Shown here: positions 12,263 through 24,602 of the stretch, piece by piece
Numbering within the stretch: the stretch's first letter is position 1
How the letters are laid out: each line of letters opens with the position of its first letter
Source: Capillidium heterosporum
Taxonomy: Eukaryota > Entomophthoromycota > Entomophthoromycetes > Entomophthorales > Capillidiaceae
Reading direction: 5' to 3'
Assembly (NCBI GenBank): GCA_016630905.1
Contig: WBMQ01000003.1
Location: forward strand, 248,001-312,000
Length of the DNA stretch: 64,000 nucleotides
The notes under the pieces: generated by a model
The model's database searches: none
What the model saw: the letters and a program-made list of their open reading frames with translations, nothing else
What the model was told of the DNA's origin: nothing
Translations under genes and position numbers: made by a program

Positions 12263-12910
12263 ATAGTAAGTGGTAGGGAACTTTATTTATTAAATATATA
12301 CTATATATCGTTGAAATCAAGTTTAGTACTTGATTTTATATACGATATTTGAACTTTGAGTTCTATACTAATTTAGTTTAGACTACATTTTTGAATCAAA
12401 GTATAGACATACTTTATAGTTTTCATAGAATTTCATTTACTTTTCAAAGACTTAAATTACACTTTCCTATATCTTATCGCTTCACATTAATTTTACTTTC
12501 TAAATAATTTTTGCCTATTTCCACTCCTTTTCCACCTTAGAACACCCATTCAACCATCCTAGTTTACCTTATTTATTAACCCCTATATCAAATTTCACTT
12601 AATTTCAAAATCTTAAAGGCAATTATACTTTCTATTAGAGCTACAACTACACCATTAATAAAAAGCGAAACGGTATGGGTTTAATAGGTTCATTTGTACT
12701 TACAGACTTATATAAATAACAAAAAATCGATACATGAATATAAAGAGCAATTGTACCTTACAACTTCTAGCTGAAGAAAATGTAAAGAAAGTTTGAAAGA
12801 GGGAGAGTACATCAAAGGTTTAGCTAGAAATTCTTTTTGGCAAGTCAAAGGGATTAAAAGTATCGAGTAGATGAAAGTGGAGGCCAGTAAAATAGCTAGA
12901 ACTATGATCC
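12263..12910. other. Intergenic between converging genes
   Basis: AT-rich 3' flank shared by FEX1 (+) and the GID1 gene (-). No gene or repeat is visible. Confidence 0.6.
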
Positions 12911-14866
12911 TTAGAGTAAGCAGTCGGAGTGTACGTCAATGAAGGCACCATCTCCGATGGCGTTATCTACCATGTGTTTAGTGACACAGCAGGATTGTCG
13001 GAATATAACGTCCAAACCAGGGGCTGAAGGTCGACCTTGGGAAGTCAAGATAGCCGAGTTCAACTGGTTGGCGAGAGGTTCCCGTCGGGCCGGGTCCAGC
13101 AGGTAGGCCAAAGTCGATTGCGATATATCGGGGTAGGCGGTAAGTGCAAGGGTGGTCTAAATTACAAAGTTTAGACAAAATGTATCTTTATAAACTAGGT
13201 GGGTTGTAAATAATTTACCTCTAAGCCCCTCTGGATCTCAAGGTTCTCGGAAGCGCCGTACAGGTCGTAGAGCAACTTACCATACTGCAATACGTCGTCG
13301 GTGAGGCAGTCCAAGTAGGCGTTTCGGTCGTTGTCAGGGGTCCGTTTCCGCTTCTCGGCCAAGTCTCCAGCCCCGTTGGACTTGGGGGAGGTGATTGCGT
13401 CAACAGAAGCTTGGGGGTCCGAGTTGGTCGTCTGCTCTAATTTGCGTACTAACTCGACAAACTTTTGGCAGTGTAGTTGGAACTGCACATCGTAGCTACT
13501 CTCCAGCACGTTCTCAAAGAACTCTTCAGTGGCCTCGATGGCTTCGTCGATTCGGCCTTCGATAACATAGTCTCGGATTTCTAGTGGTATGGAGAGAAAA
13601 AACAAATAGAAGTTGAGTAAATTGGACAAGTACAAATTAAAAAAGATAGATTACGTTTACGATTCCGGATATCAGCCTCTTTATCGGAATCCAGCTCATC
13701 TCGGATCCGGTTTTCGAACAATGTTTTGAGATCGACACCGTCTACCTCTTCCTCCATACTGGACTTTTCGGGGTTGAAGCCGATAGCATTCTGGGCGAAC
13801 ATCTTGGCGGTCTGGGTGTAGCCGTGGTGGACGAGGTAGGAGGTGATAAGTAGGTTCATGACGTTTCGGGTCTGGTCCTTATTCTGTAGATCCGACTGAG
13901 AGAACCTGGCCCGCATGGGAGCCGGGACCGTGATGCACAGGTCCTCCGAATTGACTTCATTCCAGAGATCCAGTTTCTCTTCCTGAAAATAGCAAAAAAC
14001 AAAAATAAGAGTGGAGTAGGAGACTTTAAGGTACCTTCATGTAATGGGCTATATCAAAGTGGAAAGGCTCTTGGCCGAAGTTGGTTTCCACCTTTTCGTC
14101 CTTTGTCCTTAATCCAATACATGGGAACAGCTCTCCTTTGATATCACGGAATGCGGTTCCTAAAGATTAAAGACAAAAGTTTACAAATACTGAAAATGGA
14201 ATTCTATTTACCTAGATTCATCCCATTTTTGGTATAAAAGGCAGTGTTGGTACGAAAGTTTATACCACATCCAATGACATCATTCGTCGTAAAGGTTGGT
14301 CCATATGGGCTTCCATTTCCTGAGCAGCAAAATGAATGACCGTCATCCCCATGGAACCCCCACGAATTCAACTCCCAGCCTAAATTAATAAATTTAACAT
14401 GCCTTATTCAATAAAATATATTACCTGGTTGTCGGTTTAACTTGACATTCTTCCCACAGAACCCAATTCCAATAAGACTATATCATAGCAGACACATTAG
14501 ATGTTATATTCATATATGAAGCCTTACCCTTCGCGCCCCTTTGACTTGATCTCAATTTCAAAGTAGTAGAGCCCACATTGTGGGGGTATATGGTGGTTAG
14601 CTCTAATAGCACCTACATCCTCATCGTTCTTACCAGGACCTACACTATATTAATATATAGTTTAAAGTGTTAACCAAACCTATGTAACTAACCCTTAAAT
14701 TTTGGTTGCCAAGTTCGAGGTGGGGGTTTTTATCTTTCGGGTTCCATGAACTTGGAAGGTAGATCTCAGGTAACATACCTTCACCACGCTTTTTCTCGTT
14801 GTCCAAGATCCAGGTTTCAAAGGATGTACCCGCCAAGTACTTGGGAAGTTTAAATTGGTCGTTCAT
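12911..14866 (-). CDS. GID1: GID/CTLH ubiquitin ligase scaffold, RanBPM/Gid1 type
   Basis: Eight exons (14680-14866, 14528-14639, 14425-14477, 14212-14379, 14035-14159, 13655-13982, 13219-13580, 12911-13156) join in frame to 526 residues. Domains in order: SPRY (about 55-210, with [49 protein letters not shown] and FYTKNG); LisH (about 250-285, [16 protein letters not shown]); CTLH (about 325-385, [15 protein letters not shown]); and a C-terminal CRA region ([20 protein letters not shown]). This is the architecture of RanBPM/Gid1, the scaffold of the GID/CTLH ubiquitin ligase that degrades gluconeogenic enzymes in yeast. The ATG chosen gives [13 protein letters not shown]. An additional 5' exon is possible, because an acceptor precedes it and an open frame near 15010-15125 would splice in, but that frame lacks an obvious ATG. 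Confidence 0.92.
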
Positions 14867-16806
14867 TTTACTTTCAATAGATCTAAAATTCAAATTAGCT
14901 GGGCTGCTTCTATCGTATATCTACTCTTAATTAAGCTTAAATTTCCAAGTTAGATATACTAGAAATGCCAAAAACTATGTTAAAGAAAGTTAAACAAAGT
15001 GCATTTACCTCCTTTTCAAATACTGATTACCAATTCTATTGGCACTTATAAGCTTGATATCCGCCGAGTTAGTATCTGTACAACTGTGTCGGGTAGTTTG
15101 CGTCAAAGTTCTAAAGTTTGTTTGCTTGGACTTTGGTCTGAAGTTTATGTAGAATGGAAAGCTTAAAAACAGAAATTGTCATAATCAAGCGTCTTCCATT
15201 TGAAAATTTCCAGTTTTGCTTTCATCATCCAAACCATAGTCACGTTCTCCATTTATTTGAGTGGGAAGCAATACAAACTATAATACAATCCATACTAAAT
15301 ATATATATTGGAATGGCATAATGGGTATATATATGCTGCACTTGACTACATACCCTCATAATTATATCTACTTTTAATTTAATTGATTACAGTGGTCGTT
15401 TGTTTGGTGGCAATTAGTAATTTTTTGGAGATACTTAGTAAACATCCTCAACAACCAAGCCTCCTTTAAAGAAAGTTCAATATATTTACGATAAATATAT
15501 GCTTATAAGAGTACGTTCTTTTTATAAATATGGTGTTTTAAAAGACTATATGTGGGGTTAATTTTAAAATGGCAATCTAATATAATATACAGGGACCAGT
15601 AGTTCATATATATATGATCAGAAGCAGCCTACCGTATTTAATTCTAGGAAATTGTGAGAGTAGATAAACTTTGTGTCCTTTAGACATTCATGAGCTTCAT
15701 CGGATAGGCGAAATAAAGTTGAATTGGCTACAGTGCTAATTGAAATGTAACTGTTGTTTACCATCTCTGAAATTACACCATCGTACTATCATAAAAATAG
15801 GTAAAATTTATTTATAACCATATGTAACTACCTTTTTATGCTTTTAATTTGCTAAATATAGTGAGTATTGGTTTGTAAAGTATATCAAACTACGACTTAT
15901 GCAATGCCAAGTGGCTTTAGGAAATATTACCAATTTCATATTCAATCGCACTTGGGCAAGTATTTGCAAACCTATTCCAGTTTTGAGCCATTCATAAATG
16001 TGCAATCCCCAGCACCATTTAGTTTCATGTTATTTTGAACAGCCATGTTCTATACATAGTTAGCATATGCCTTTGCATTGTAAAACTTTTCTAATAGAAA
16101 GAGGTTTTCTCCCGAATAATGTTGGAATGATACTACTATCCGAACTTATAGCTATTTTCCGCAACCAAAAATATAGACGGCTTCGTGGCTTCAGGTATGT
16201 GGAAAGCTGTGAACTATAGTTAGTTTACAGCTTAGGAATTGCTTTACCTAAACTATACTGAACTTGATACATCATACTCCTTTTAGTTAAGAGTACCAGC
16301 AGTAATTAAAGTTCTAGAAACATTAGGAGGTTTGGTGAGGTATTCCATTTTAAGATTGTATGTACACATCCAGGCACTATACGCACAGCGAAGTTCGCAT
16401 ACGATAGAGTACACAGATTTGGCAACCATATATAAAAGTTCTAATCTCTGAACTCATAAATTAGATATCCTTATTGATAAACTGGATTAGGAAAATTGAT
16501 TTAGGTTACTTGGCCATCTGACTGATGTAAAAGTCGAGACAAAGTCGAACCAATTCAAAATTTTGAACAGACAAATTAGCTGGCCAGAACAAACTTGGGC
16601 AAGTGCAGTTTTCCCTAAATTCCACTTTGACGATTAAGGAACAAAAGAATGCAGCCAATCATAGAGTGCTTACGGAGTATAAACCATTCCTGCTCTACAA
16701 ATTGTTTGAATTGAATTGAAATTGAAGCTTTAAAAGGATAGGGGAGACCACAGTACCAACTTTTGTTAATTTAGAACGAAGAATTTAGATAGCTAGTAGT
16801 TGAGAT
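14867..16806. other. Intergenic between divergent genes
   Basis: About 1.9 kb of AT-rich sequence between the divergent GID1 and zinc-cluster genes. It may hold a short 5' exon of GID1 near 15010-15125. Otherwise I see no gene, tRNA or repeat. Multiple TATATA runs (for example 15301-15310 and 15608-15615) are probably compositional. Confidence 0.45.
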
Positions 16807-17871
16807 ATGTTAACCACCCCCATGAACGAACTTTCGCCCGAATCCAACACGTCGATACAACGCTCCTGCGACCAGTGTAGGAAGCGCAAGATAAGGTGCG
16901 ACTTCAAGAAGCCGCAATGCGCTACCTGCGACCGCCGAAATAAGGTCTGCTCGTACTTGGACCCGGTTCGGAAACGAGGCCCTAAGCCCAAGATGCCCAA
17001 GAAGAACGAAGGTGAAAATGAGGACACCAATATCAACAACGAGCCCATAGACCACTTTGAAACCGATGACAAGACGTTACCGATCCCAATTCAAATTTCA
17101 TTTGCCGAAGACCCAATAAACGATTTTAACGACTTTACCAACTACAACCAAGGCTTCGATTTCGCAAGTGGTAACTTCAGCCCCAGCGAGAGTGTACTCT
17201 CCAACTTATCTACCAACCAGTGGGTTGTATCGTCAAACACTTCGCCGAGCTCAAGCTTGAACCTGTTCCAGAGCGACCACTCGTACTCCAACTCACCGTC
17301 GTTTGTGCCCTCCGATTACATGGTCCAGAGCTTAGATGGCATCGACGAAAGCTTTTTGTTAGGTAACCAGGCTTTGAACCCTAGCTTGACCTACAATCCC
17401 ACCCTCGACAGTTTGCTACAGTCCTTCCAGGACATAGCAGTGGACCCTACCACCTCCTTGAGCCCAATCAATGCCTTTCCCAACGACCCTTCACATGTAT
17501 CGCAGTTGACGAGTAAAGAGACGATACTGCTGCACAAGTACTACGATAATGTCCATCCCAACTTCCCCATCATCCCTTTTAGCTTGGTTCAAGCCCAATT
17601 GCATCTGATCGAGCACGACTTGTCGGTTAAGTTCCTAATCTACTGCATGTGTGCCGCCGCCGCTAACTCCGATCCCAGCGACCCAACCTTGTTCCCCTTC
17701 GCCCAGACTTTCTTCGACTTAGCTTGGAATACGGCGCCTTACGTCATGGATATCAACTCCAGCAACTGTACCCTCGGTGCTAACATACTGTCCACCTACT
17801 TTGGTATCCCACTTGAAACTATAGTGGAGCATAGTAAGCAAGGTAACACCCTTTCAGACTACCTCAGTTAG
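16807..17871 (+). CDS. Zn2Cys6 transcription factor, short C-terminus
   Basis: A single 354-residue exon. Residues about 20-50 form a perfect zinc cluster, CDQCRKRKIRCDFKKPQC followed by CATC and a final Cys (C-x2-C-x6-C-x6-C-x2-C-x6-C), then a basic linker RKRGPKPKMPKK. Such proteins bind CGG-type half sites as nuclear regulators. A low-complexity Asn/Ser/Pro region follows (about 70-230). The middle-homology region begins at about 240 (LLHKYYDNVHPNFPIIP) but stops after roughly 110 residues, whereas full fungal_trans domains run beyond 250. Downstream sequence does not continue it, so the protein is natively short or truncated. GC content and codon choice are richer than in the surrounding intergenic DNA. 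Target genes are unknown. Confidence 0.85.
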   Translation: MLTTPMNELSPESNTSIQRSCDQCRKRKIRCDFKKPQCATCDRRNKVCSYLDPVRKRGPKPKMPKKNEGENEDTNINNEPIDHFETDDKTLPIPIQISFAEDPINDFNDFTNYNQGFDFASGNFSPSESVLSNLSTNQWVVSSNTSPSSSLNLFQSDHSYSNSPSFVPSDYMVQSLDGIDESFLLGNQALNPSLTYNPTLDSLLQSFQDIAVDPTTSLSPINAFPNDPSHVSQLTSKETILLHKYYDNVHPNFPIIPFSLVQAQLHLIEHDLSVKFLIYCMCAAAANSDPSDPTLFPFAQTFFDLAWNTAPYVMDINSSNCTLGANILSTYFGIPLETIVEHSKQGNTLSDYLS

Positions 17872-19995
17872 ATCAACGTGTTTAACGCCATCTAGATCCA
17901 TAATTAATCATCCTTAAAATTACATAGTGTAAACTCAGCACCCTCTTTGCCCTTTTAAGCTCGTTTGGAAGTATTAGAGAGCATAAAAGTAAATATTTTT
18001 CTTTTACGTTTATTTAAAGTATAGTATTGTTCAAATAGTATTAGAAACTGCAGTTGGATACTTTTGCTTTTGTTGCTATAGCATAGGAATGGCTACTATC
18101 GAGTTAATACACCTATAGTGAACACCTTATTAGTGGCTTTAATAAATTGGTAGCGATTTGTTCATAATATAAGCCATACAATTTTCTTCTTTTTCATAAA
18201 AGCGATAGATATTTCTACAGACAATCGAATCCAACCTACACTTCACTGTAAGACATGTAAATGAACTATGTAAAATATGCTGTAATACATCATCACCATT
18301 AAAATTAGAGTGCAATAAAATACGTATATAAACAAAATAAAAAAGCACACTTGTAATATCCAATTCTTTCAACTAATCTTCTTACTAAGCATTCATTCAC
18401 CTTCTATCAAGTTAAAATTACTAAGCCAAACAAACTAGTTTATCAATTTCATCAAATCTAAAATGTTGGAAGATTATCTATACTATATCTTCTAAAATCG
18501 ACACTAAGCTATTGGCATAGTAAAATATGGTTCTTAAATCGTAGGTAGAAACTCCATCATATATTTTTAGGGTTGAGTAGGATCTATTTCGTTTAAAGTA
18601 ATTGGAAAATATTCAAATGAATAATTTAGAAATGCTTGTGGAAGTTTAATGAAATAGATGACGAGCTATGTCTTCATGGAGGAGTATTCCAATTGATATA
18701 CTAAACTACATGCTAGTTGATCATGGTAAACAAGGGTAAGTAATGCTCTTCTTTAAAACTACAACTAGAATATATTTTCGAAGTTTGTATAGTAAGCTTG
18801 GGACTGGCAGTATTAGCTTCAATGTATATTAGACGCATTTTTAAAACTACTTCGATACGATTTTCTTCTTATGGCATGCTTTTGCAAGTGAAATTGAAAT
18901 ACTACACTAAAGCACATCCAATGCTTCCAGAGTTTGGATGAGGTAACAAATCTATTTCTAAAGGTTAGTTGAAAAGGCGGCAAGTATCTGGTTTAGTACC
19001 ATCATCTCTCCCAGTTTTTATTAGCAACCAGCCAGCCAATATTCTAACTTTTCTAACATCTTAATTATTAATATGAATAGCATCCGGCCTTAGTTAGGTC
19101 CGACTTTCAAGAGCTTGGATAAGATTATTTGAAATGTGCATTATAGTTTTCGTTTAGTATTCACCTATAATGTTAAAACTAAAATACCAGGTATACAGTG
19201 TATTTCTTTGAGTTTAGAGTTTTACAATCATCATATGAATTTATAGCTACAACAATTGCTATTGCCTTTCATTTGGATTAGTGTGTTGATTATAAACTTA
19301 GAGATAATCTGAAGATTGTAATTTTTTATTGCCAGGCTATATATAACTATAATCAAAAGCTATAGATGCTTATTTGAAAGAGGATTGATCTATAAATTCC
19401 AGATACCTATAACAGGCAGAATAACATCTTATATACATGTAATATCATTTAGCTTCGTGCGATTTGTACTTAAATTGACTATACAGCATTACGCCGATTT
19501 TTGAAAATATAGGGTATTTACAGAGAATAACTGGATTCGTGAAGTTGCTTAATAGAGTAAATATTCTGCCTATAATGAATTGGACTTGTAAAACAGTCAA
19601 AGTTAGGAAACCATGTGTCCATACATTTGAAAATATAGAGAAATATAATTATTATTTGGATATGCATATGCCTATACGTGTGCTAAATCCACTTCCATTG
19701 TAGTATCCTAGCAGTACTTTTTCTAAAGGAAAGTATAAAATATATATCTGAAAACTTCTATTCCTTGATTTAGTAATTGGTTGCCTTGGATAGTTATTTT
19801 TCCACAAAGTAAATGTGGCCCAATTAATTACTTTTGAAATTTAAGTCCAATTCAATCAATAAAAGTTGCCATAATAGATTGCGAACATAACAATCCATTC
19901 CCAATCTAATTTTGGTTCTTCACAATTGGCAAATGTGGTAAGATCAGAAAACTATTTATGAAAGAGAACACCAACCTAAACCATAGGCTAAACAG
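17872..19995. other. Intergenic, nothing recognised
   Basis: More than 2 kb of AT-rich DNA. A 77-residue minus ORF at 18139-18372 shows no family features. I see no structured RNA, repeat family or old gene here. Confidence 0.5.
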
Positions 19996-20003
19996 TATAA
20001 ATA
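19996..20003 (+). promoter_or_regulatory. TATA box of small secreted-protein gene
   Basis: TATAAATA 67 bases before the ATG of the secreted-protein gene, in a CA-rich leader (ACACTTTAATTAATTCC). The spacing fits a strong TATA-type promoter. This is one of the few clear TATA boxes in the window. Confidence 0.55.
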
Positions 20004-20069
20004 GAACATCAAGTCCCTCAATAAACTTTACACTTTAATTAATTCCAACTAACACCTAATCGTAATAAA

Positions 20070-20462
20070 ATGAAGTTCACCTCCATCTTCACTTTAGCCG
20101 TCGCTGCTGCCACCGCCAGCGCCTTCTCTTTCCACCACCGTGCCGAAGGTCTTCAGCTCCGTTCTGAAGAAGTCAAGGAGGAGCCTAAGCCCGCTGTCAA
20201 GCCCGATGCCAAACCTGCCGTCAAGAAGACCAACTACCTCTCCACCAAGGATAGCGTCAAGGAAGCTCCCGAGTCTCGTTTTGACAAATGGTTGAAAAAG
20301 GTCGAGCCCCGTTTGGTCAAGTTCTTGGCCAAGTACAAGTCCAACCCTAAGGTCGTCAAGCTGTTGGCTGACAAGACCGAGAAGTTAAAGAAATTCCTCG
20401 AGACCGCCAACAAGAAGGCTGATGCCAAGGTCACCAAGAAGAAGCCTGAAGATGATGAATAA
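20070..20462 (+). CDS. Small secreted cationic protein, unknown function
   Basis: A single-exon 130-residue protein. Residues 1-18 (MKFTSIFTLAVAAATASA) are a classical signal peptide with an Ala-x-Ala cleavage site. The mature part has a Pro/Lys/Glu-rich stretch (EVKEEPKPAVKPDAKPAV), then a Lys-rich, probably helical segment (RFDKWLKKVEPRLVKFLAKY, KVVKLLADKTEKLKKFL), and an acidic end (PEDDE). Codon choice is strongly biased to C-ending and G-ending codons (AAG, GTC, GCC) compared with neighbours, and a TATA box sits upstream, so high expression is likely. There are no cysteines after the signal peptide. I recognise no family. Secreted colonisation factor, cell-wall-associated protein or antimicrobial peptide precursor are all guesses. 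Confidence 0.8.
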   Translation: MKFTSIFTLAVAAATASAFSFHHRAEGLQLRSEEVKEEPKPAVKPDAKPAVKKTNYLSTKDSVKEAPESRFDKWLKKVEPRLVKFLAKYKSNPKVVKLLADKTEKLKKFLETANKKADAKVTKKKPEDDE

Positions 20463-21619
20463 TTATCTAGTTCCACATGGAAATTTGTTTTTGATAAATA
20501 AAATATGCTATTTAATTCTAAAGTTATCTGCTTATATCTACAAAAATTTGATTGTTATATCATGGTCATTTTTATATATGACTATACTTGGCTACTAAAT
20601 TACAGTTATAAAATCAAATGTCTGTTAAATATAGTATATCAATATTGTAGCTTCATTCGAAATGTAAATACACTATATATCCATAATTTAAAACCCTTAT
20701 TAACTTCAGCTAAAGACAACAACAGATAAGTTCGAGGATAGACCTCTCAAATAATTTTATAGCACATTCCAAGTGCTTATTATCGGATGATGACCTCTCT
20801 ACCTTACATCACATTCACTAAAAGTGACTATGTTTAGAGAACTACAGAAGATTAGCATCGCCTATCTGTGGAGATGCAGCTGTATCAAATACCAAAACTA
20901 ACTGCGCCATACTATGAAATACTGGCTTAATCCAGCTATACTCTATACCAATCACATAGAACAAAGCTTTTGCAGTTATTAGAGCATCAAAAGACAGTTT
21001 AAAAACTTACATATAAGTTGATTCAGTTGCCTGCTGTTCCTAGAATAATAGGCCACAGTTTCTTAAAGACCAAAGGTTTAAACTATCAACACTTGATGGC
21101 TAAATCTCTCATGAATTTGTACCTATATCAAAGAAGAGTTTTTCTTCTTGAATCTAAAAAACTTCAAGTTTTATCGCATATAGGTTAAAATAAACTTGGC
21201 CCGTCAAAGCGCTCATAACTTTTGCCAAAAATGGCCTTAGTCCATTTGTTATCGTGAGATTGGTATATAGTGTTGAATCCGAATCAAAATTTAAAGATTG
21301 TTGTAAGTAAGCTTTGTTTAAAATGGATTGCAATCCACCATAATATTTTGCTCAAAAGGTATCAGGAAGAGATAGTGAAAGCTATAGTAAGCAGTGGGTA
21401 TATAGTCTAAAACCTTGTGGAGCATTTCTATTTAATGTTTTCACTAAAGCAGATTGCGCAAGTTCAACATATGTAAGCTAAAAAGAATACATATCCTATA
21501 ATTTTTGGATTTTTAGATATTCAAATCAAAGTTGATTTAAAGCTCTACAGCAGGTTTCGACCCATGTACAAATATTTGAGCCTATATAAAAGGTAGAGAT
21601 TGGTAGCTACGCAGAATAA
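20463..21619. other. Intergenic, nothing recognised
   Basis: AT-rich 3' flank of the secreted-protein gene. A TATA-like element (TATATAAA, 21583-21590) lies 30 bases before the tiny secreted ORF that follows. A 74-residue plus ORF at 20505-20729 has no family features. Confidence 0.45.
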
Positions 21620-21763
21620 ATGAAAATCTCAGCTTTGATATCTCTGTATCTCGCTCTCATTTGTAACTTCCACCTGTCAAGACTTGGACACCACCCAAAG
21701 GAACTTAGATCTTTCCCTGACAACAACAAATTCAAGGCTGACAACTTGAATCAAAACCTATAA
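21620..21763 (+). CDS. Tiny putative secreted peptide or decayed secreted gene
   Basis: ORF of 47 residues beginning MKISALISLYLALICNFHLS, a plausible signal peptide, followed by a short polar tail. It has a TATATAAA element 30 bases upstream, so it may be transcribed. The tail is too short to classify. It could be a genuine peptide gene or the 5' end of a decayed one, since downstream sequence is closed in all frames. It resembles the 20070 gene only in general design (TATA plus signal peptide). Confidence 0.3.
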   Translation: MKISALISLYLALICNFHLSRLGHHPKELRSFPDNNKFKADNLNQNL

Positions 21764-22959
21764 TTTCTCAACTCGCTCTATTTCAAGACCTATATAGAAA
21801 TAGCACTCGGCCTAATATTTCTCACAAAACTAAGAGATTCATCAGCAGCTATACTAATGAGCAATGTAAATCAATTGTAGTGTATCACGAAAGAGAACAT
21901 TTAGGCAAGTTGATTATTAAGTACAGTTCATATATGCAAACATACTCAAGTTTTACATAGTAGAACACAATCCTGAGCGACTTGGTGTGGAAAAACTAAA
22001 GTTAATATATTCAAAGAGCAGAGGGAGAAACGGAAGTCTAACCAAATGTTAGAGGAAGCCATCTCCATTCAAAAAGGGCGTTATCAAAGTTTAAGTTGAG
22101 GAAACAAGCGTTGGCTGTTGCATATAGTAGTCCTAAATCTAGCCCTTAATTGCAATTATATAGAATTAAATGAATACTACATTACTTTTTTGATTTTAAA
22201 TTTATAAAGTATTTATTTTGGTTATTATTAAGGATTGGATGACTGATAGCAGCGTCACATTTAACTTGATATCCATCTGAAATCAAGCTGGTGTCAAAGA
22301 TGCTTCCTAGACGACATAAATTAAAAGACTGGTGCATCAATTCTGTTTAAATGGGTGGTGGCCAATCTGAGGTAGAGTTAAAGTTCACTTGGTATTCAAT
22401 TTACTTTAAACCTGGATTTAATCATTTTCCAATGTATCAAATAAATACTATTTTCGTCAAAGGTATGACTACCTTTTCTAACCCATCATTGTACGATACT
22501 GCGTCTAGGAGTCAATTCTAGCATAGCAAAAGTAGTTATATATACATACAACCTTTACCCTCATTAAATTGTTGAAAGTCATCAGTCAAATTCGAATATA
22601 ATTGTGGGTACTAAAGTTGTTTGTATCACATTGACTCAATAGCAGCCACCATTTATCAGCTTCACTGGTGATCGGTATAAGAGTTTCACTTTCATCAAAG
22701 TTTGTGCCCAAAGGGAGTGAGTACGATGATTTCAATGCTATTACTCCAATCCAGTAACCACAAGACATGGACATTCTAACAACTGTTTATATCAAGAGTA
22801 ACAGTTCTTTCACATAAAAAACTTAATAATTCAAATATGTATAAATCAGATATAAAAAGATGATTAATCAATTTATATATATGTGTGCTTGGCTTTTAAG
22901 GCTTGAAATCAATAGGAAAAGTCGGATCCGACGTTGTATAGGAGGGTCTTTATAAGGCT
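21764..22959. other. Intergenic, one unexplained short ORF
   Basis: Mostly AT-rich. A 62-residue minus ORF (22586-22774; MSMSCGYWIGVIALKSSYSL at its start) has a coding-like composition, but I found neither a family nor convincing flanking exons. Confidence 0.35.
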
Positions 22960-24050
22960 CGGTAACTTGACAACTGTATGATCCAACTTAGTGTACCAGC
23001 TAGTTAATTTCTTAATTGGATGTTCAGCTCTGGAAGATGAGTTAGTACCTACTTTACAAAAGAAATTATTACATCCATTAGTTGATCAATGTATTCAAAT
23101 AGTAGGCTGGAGACATATACGGATATATTAAACCTAAGCAAGTACCTAAAGAGTTGTTTGAGGACTCTAGGTACATATCCATCAAAGCTGAAAGAAGCTA
23201 CAGTTAGGTTGGTTATAAAGTCAAAGCAGCCCTCGGTGATGTAGTTTAGAGGTAGGTTAGGAAATTGGACTTTTGTAAGCTCGGGCCAGCTATAGAATTT
23301 AAAGTTGAAGCTTCTTAACTTTGGGAGGACCTGTCTATTGTTGAGAACTACGAAAAGAAATCTGATACTAGTGCATATTTTCAGATGTTTAGGCTTTGGA
23401 AAGGTGAGCATAATTTAGATCTCTTTAGGAAATACATGGGTCTTCAATGCAAGTACCTTTAGACTGAGGAACAATTCATAAATGGTTTCTAACTGCTAGT
23501 CATTGTAAAAGTTATACCTATATACCAATCAGATGAATAGTGGATTGTGCAGGTTATTAAATGTATTCACTCCAGAAGCTTCAATGTCGCCAACCTTCAG
23601 TTCCTTAGCCTTGAAAAAGCATAGATCTAACATTGATCCATACGCCTCAAAATCACAAGTGAAACTCAAGTATAGATTTAGGATTGTATTGATTAGTCGA
23701 ATAGGCCTAGCCACAGCCAAAGGGTCGTATCTATTCAAGTTGTATTTCAATCTTGAGGTTGGAACTATTGAAGTTTGAAAGTTCCTCAACTGACTCAGCT
23801 GTAAAACCTTTTAAAAGACAGGCTTTCTTCAGAACTACATCCTCCGCTCCTTGGTTGTCTCGGTGGTTGGTACAGTATGCATATTTCCCAGTCATCACTT
23901 TAACGTATTTGTAAAGTAGCTGGAACTTGAATAGCTTGGAAGTGACAATGTATTTCAAGTAGTAGTTGCTCCAACATCTTCAATACAAATGCTCAAAAGT
24001 TGATTGCTGGTTGCGTCTCTTGCTCTTGATTCTTCGAAAAATAGATTAGT
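22960..24050 (-). pseudogene. F-box/LRR-like pseudogene A
   Basis: Read on the minus strand, the 5' part (24000 to about 23700) gives NYYLKYIVTSKLFKFQLLYK and then VLKKACLLKGFTAESVEELS, like the F-box end of the LRR genes nearby. The frame then shifts by one base within 23730-23790 and continues as KYNLNRYDPLAVARPIRLIN to a stop near 23529. A further LRR-like part (23049-23411) includes VLPKLRSFNFKFYSW and LNYITEGCFDFITNLTVASF. Stops separate the parts, so the gene is dead or needs unusual expression. The upstream 600 bases are near-identical, in inverted orientation, to 36891-37500. The downstream part matches 37560-37900 only distantly. Confidence 0.6.
23446..24050 (-). repeat. Inverted duplicate block, copy A
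   Basis: The reverse complement of this block matches 36891-37500 almost base for base. By hand I count about ten differences, several of them single-base indels, in the central 560 bases; the outermost 40 bases at the 24050 end are less similar. Identity stops abruptly at 23446 and 37500. The block lies inside two otherwise diverged F-box-like remnants. Confidence 0.85.
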
Positions 24051-24602
24051 TTGCTTACAAATTAGCTAGAAATACTTGGTGCTCTGATTTCTATGACGAG
24101 TTGCCTATCATGAAATCGATTTAAAGTAGCAAATAGAACTTGATTATTTCCTTAGTTTATTAAGGTTTATTGAGTAAAAGTTAGAAAGTAAAATGGAATA
24201 TATGAAAGTCAGCCTGAAAAGATAGATACAAAATACTAAATGTTCGAAAGCTATCACATCAGAACCTTAGAATGCAATATAGCGCTGTAATAGATTTTTA
24301 TAAAAGTATCAACTTACCTTTGGAAAGTCCTTCATGTACACTTTTAACCGGTTTGCTATCTTCTTGCAGGATATCCAACTATCTGTTGTTATACTACTGG
24401 GAGCATGCCATAGCTATTTAGTTTTAATTCCAACGAAATTTAAGTTCAAAACTACCCTCCTCTTTTCACTAGGGAGGTATCGGCTGAATCTAATCAATAA
24501 CCCTAAGATAAATGTATTTAGTTGAATATTTAATAAATATATATATATCAGTAGACATAAAGTACTCAAATATACAAAAAGTAAAAACTATTAAACCTTT
24601 AT
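24051..24602. other. Intergenic between F-box-like loci
   Basis: AT-rich, with a short TA run near 24537-24550. The 63-residue plus ORF at 24334-24525 has no support. Confidence 0.5.

Noticed and set aside
18139-18372. 77-residue minus ORF
   Set aside because: No family features, no flanking exons, composition of AT-rich chance ORFs.
22586-22774. 62-residue minus ORF
   Set aside because: Protein-like composition but no splice partner, family or promoter; left as unexplained.
24537-24550. TA microsatellite
   Set aside because: Very short and typical of AT-rich DNA.
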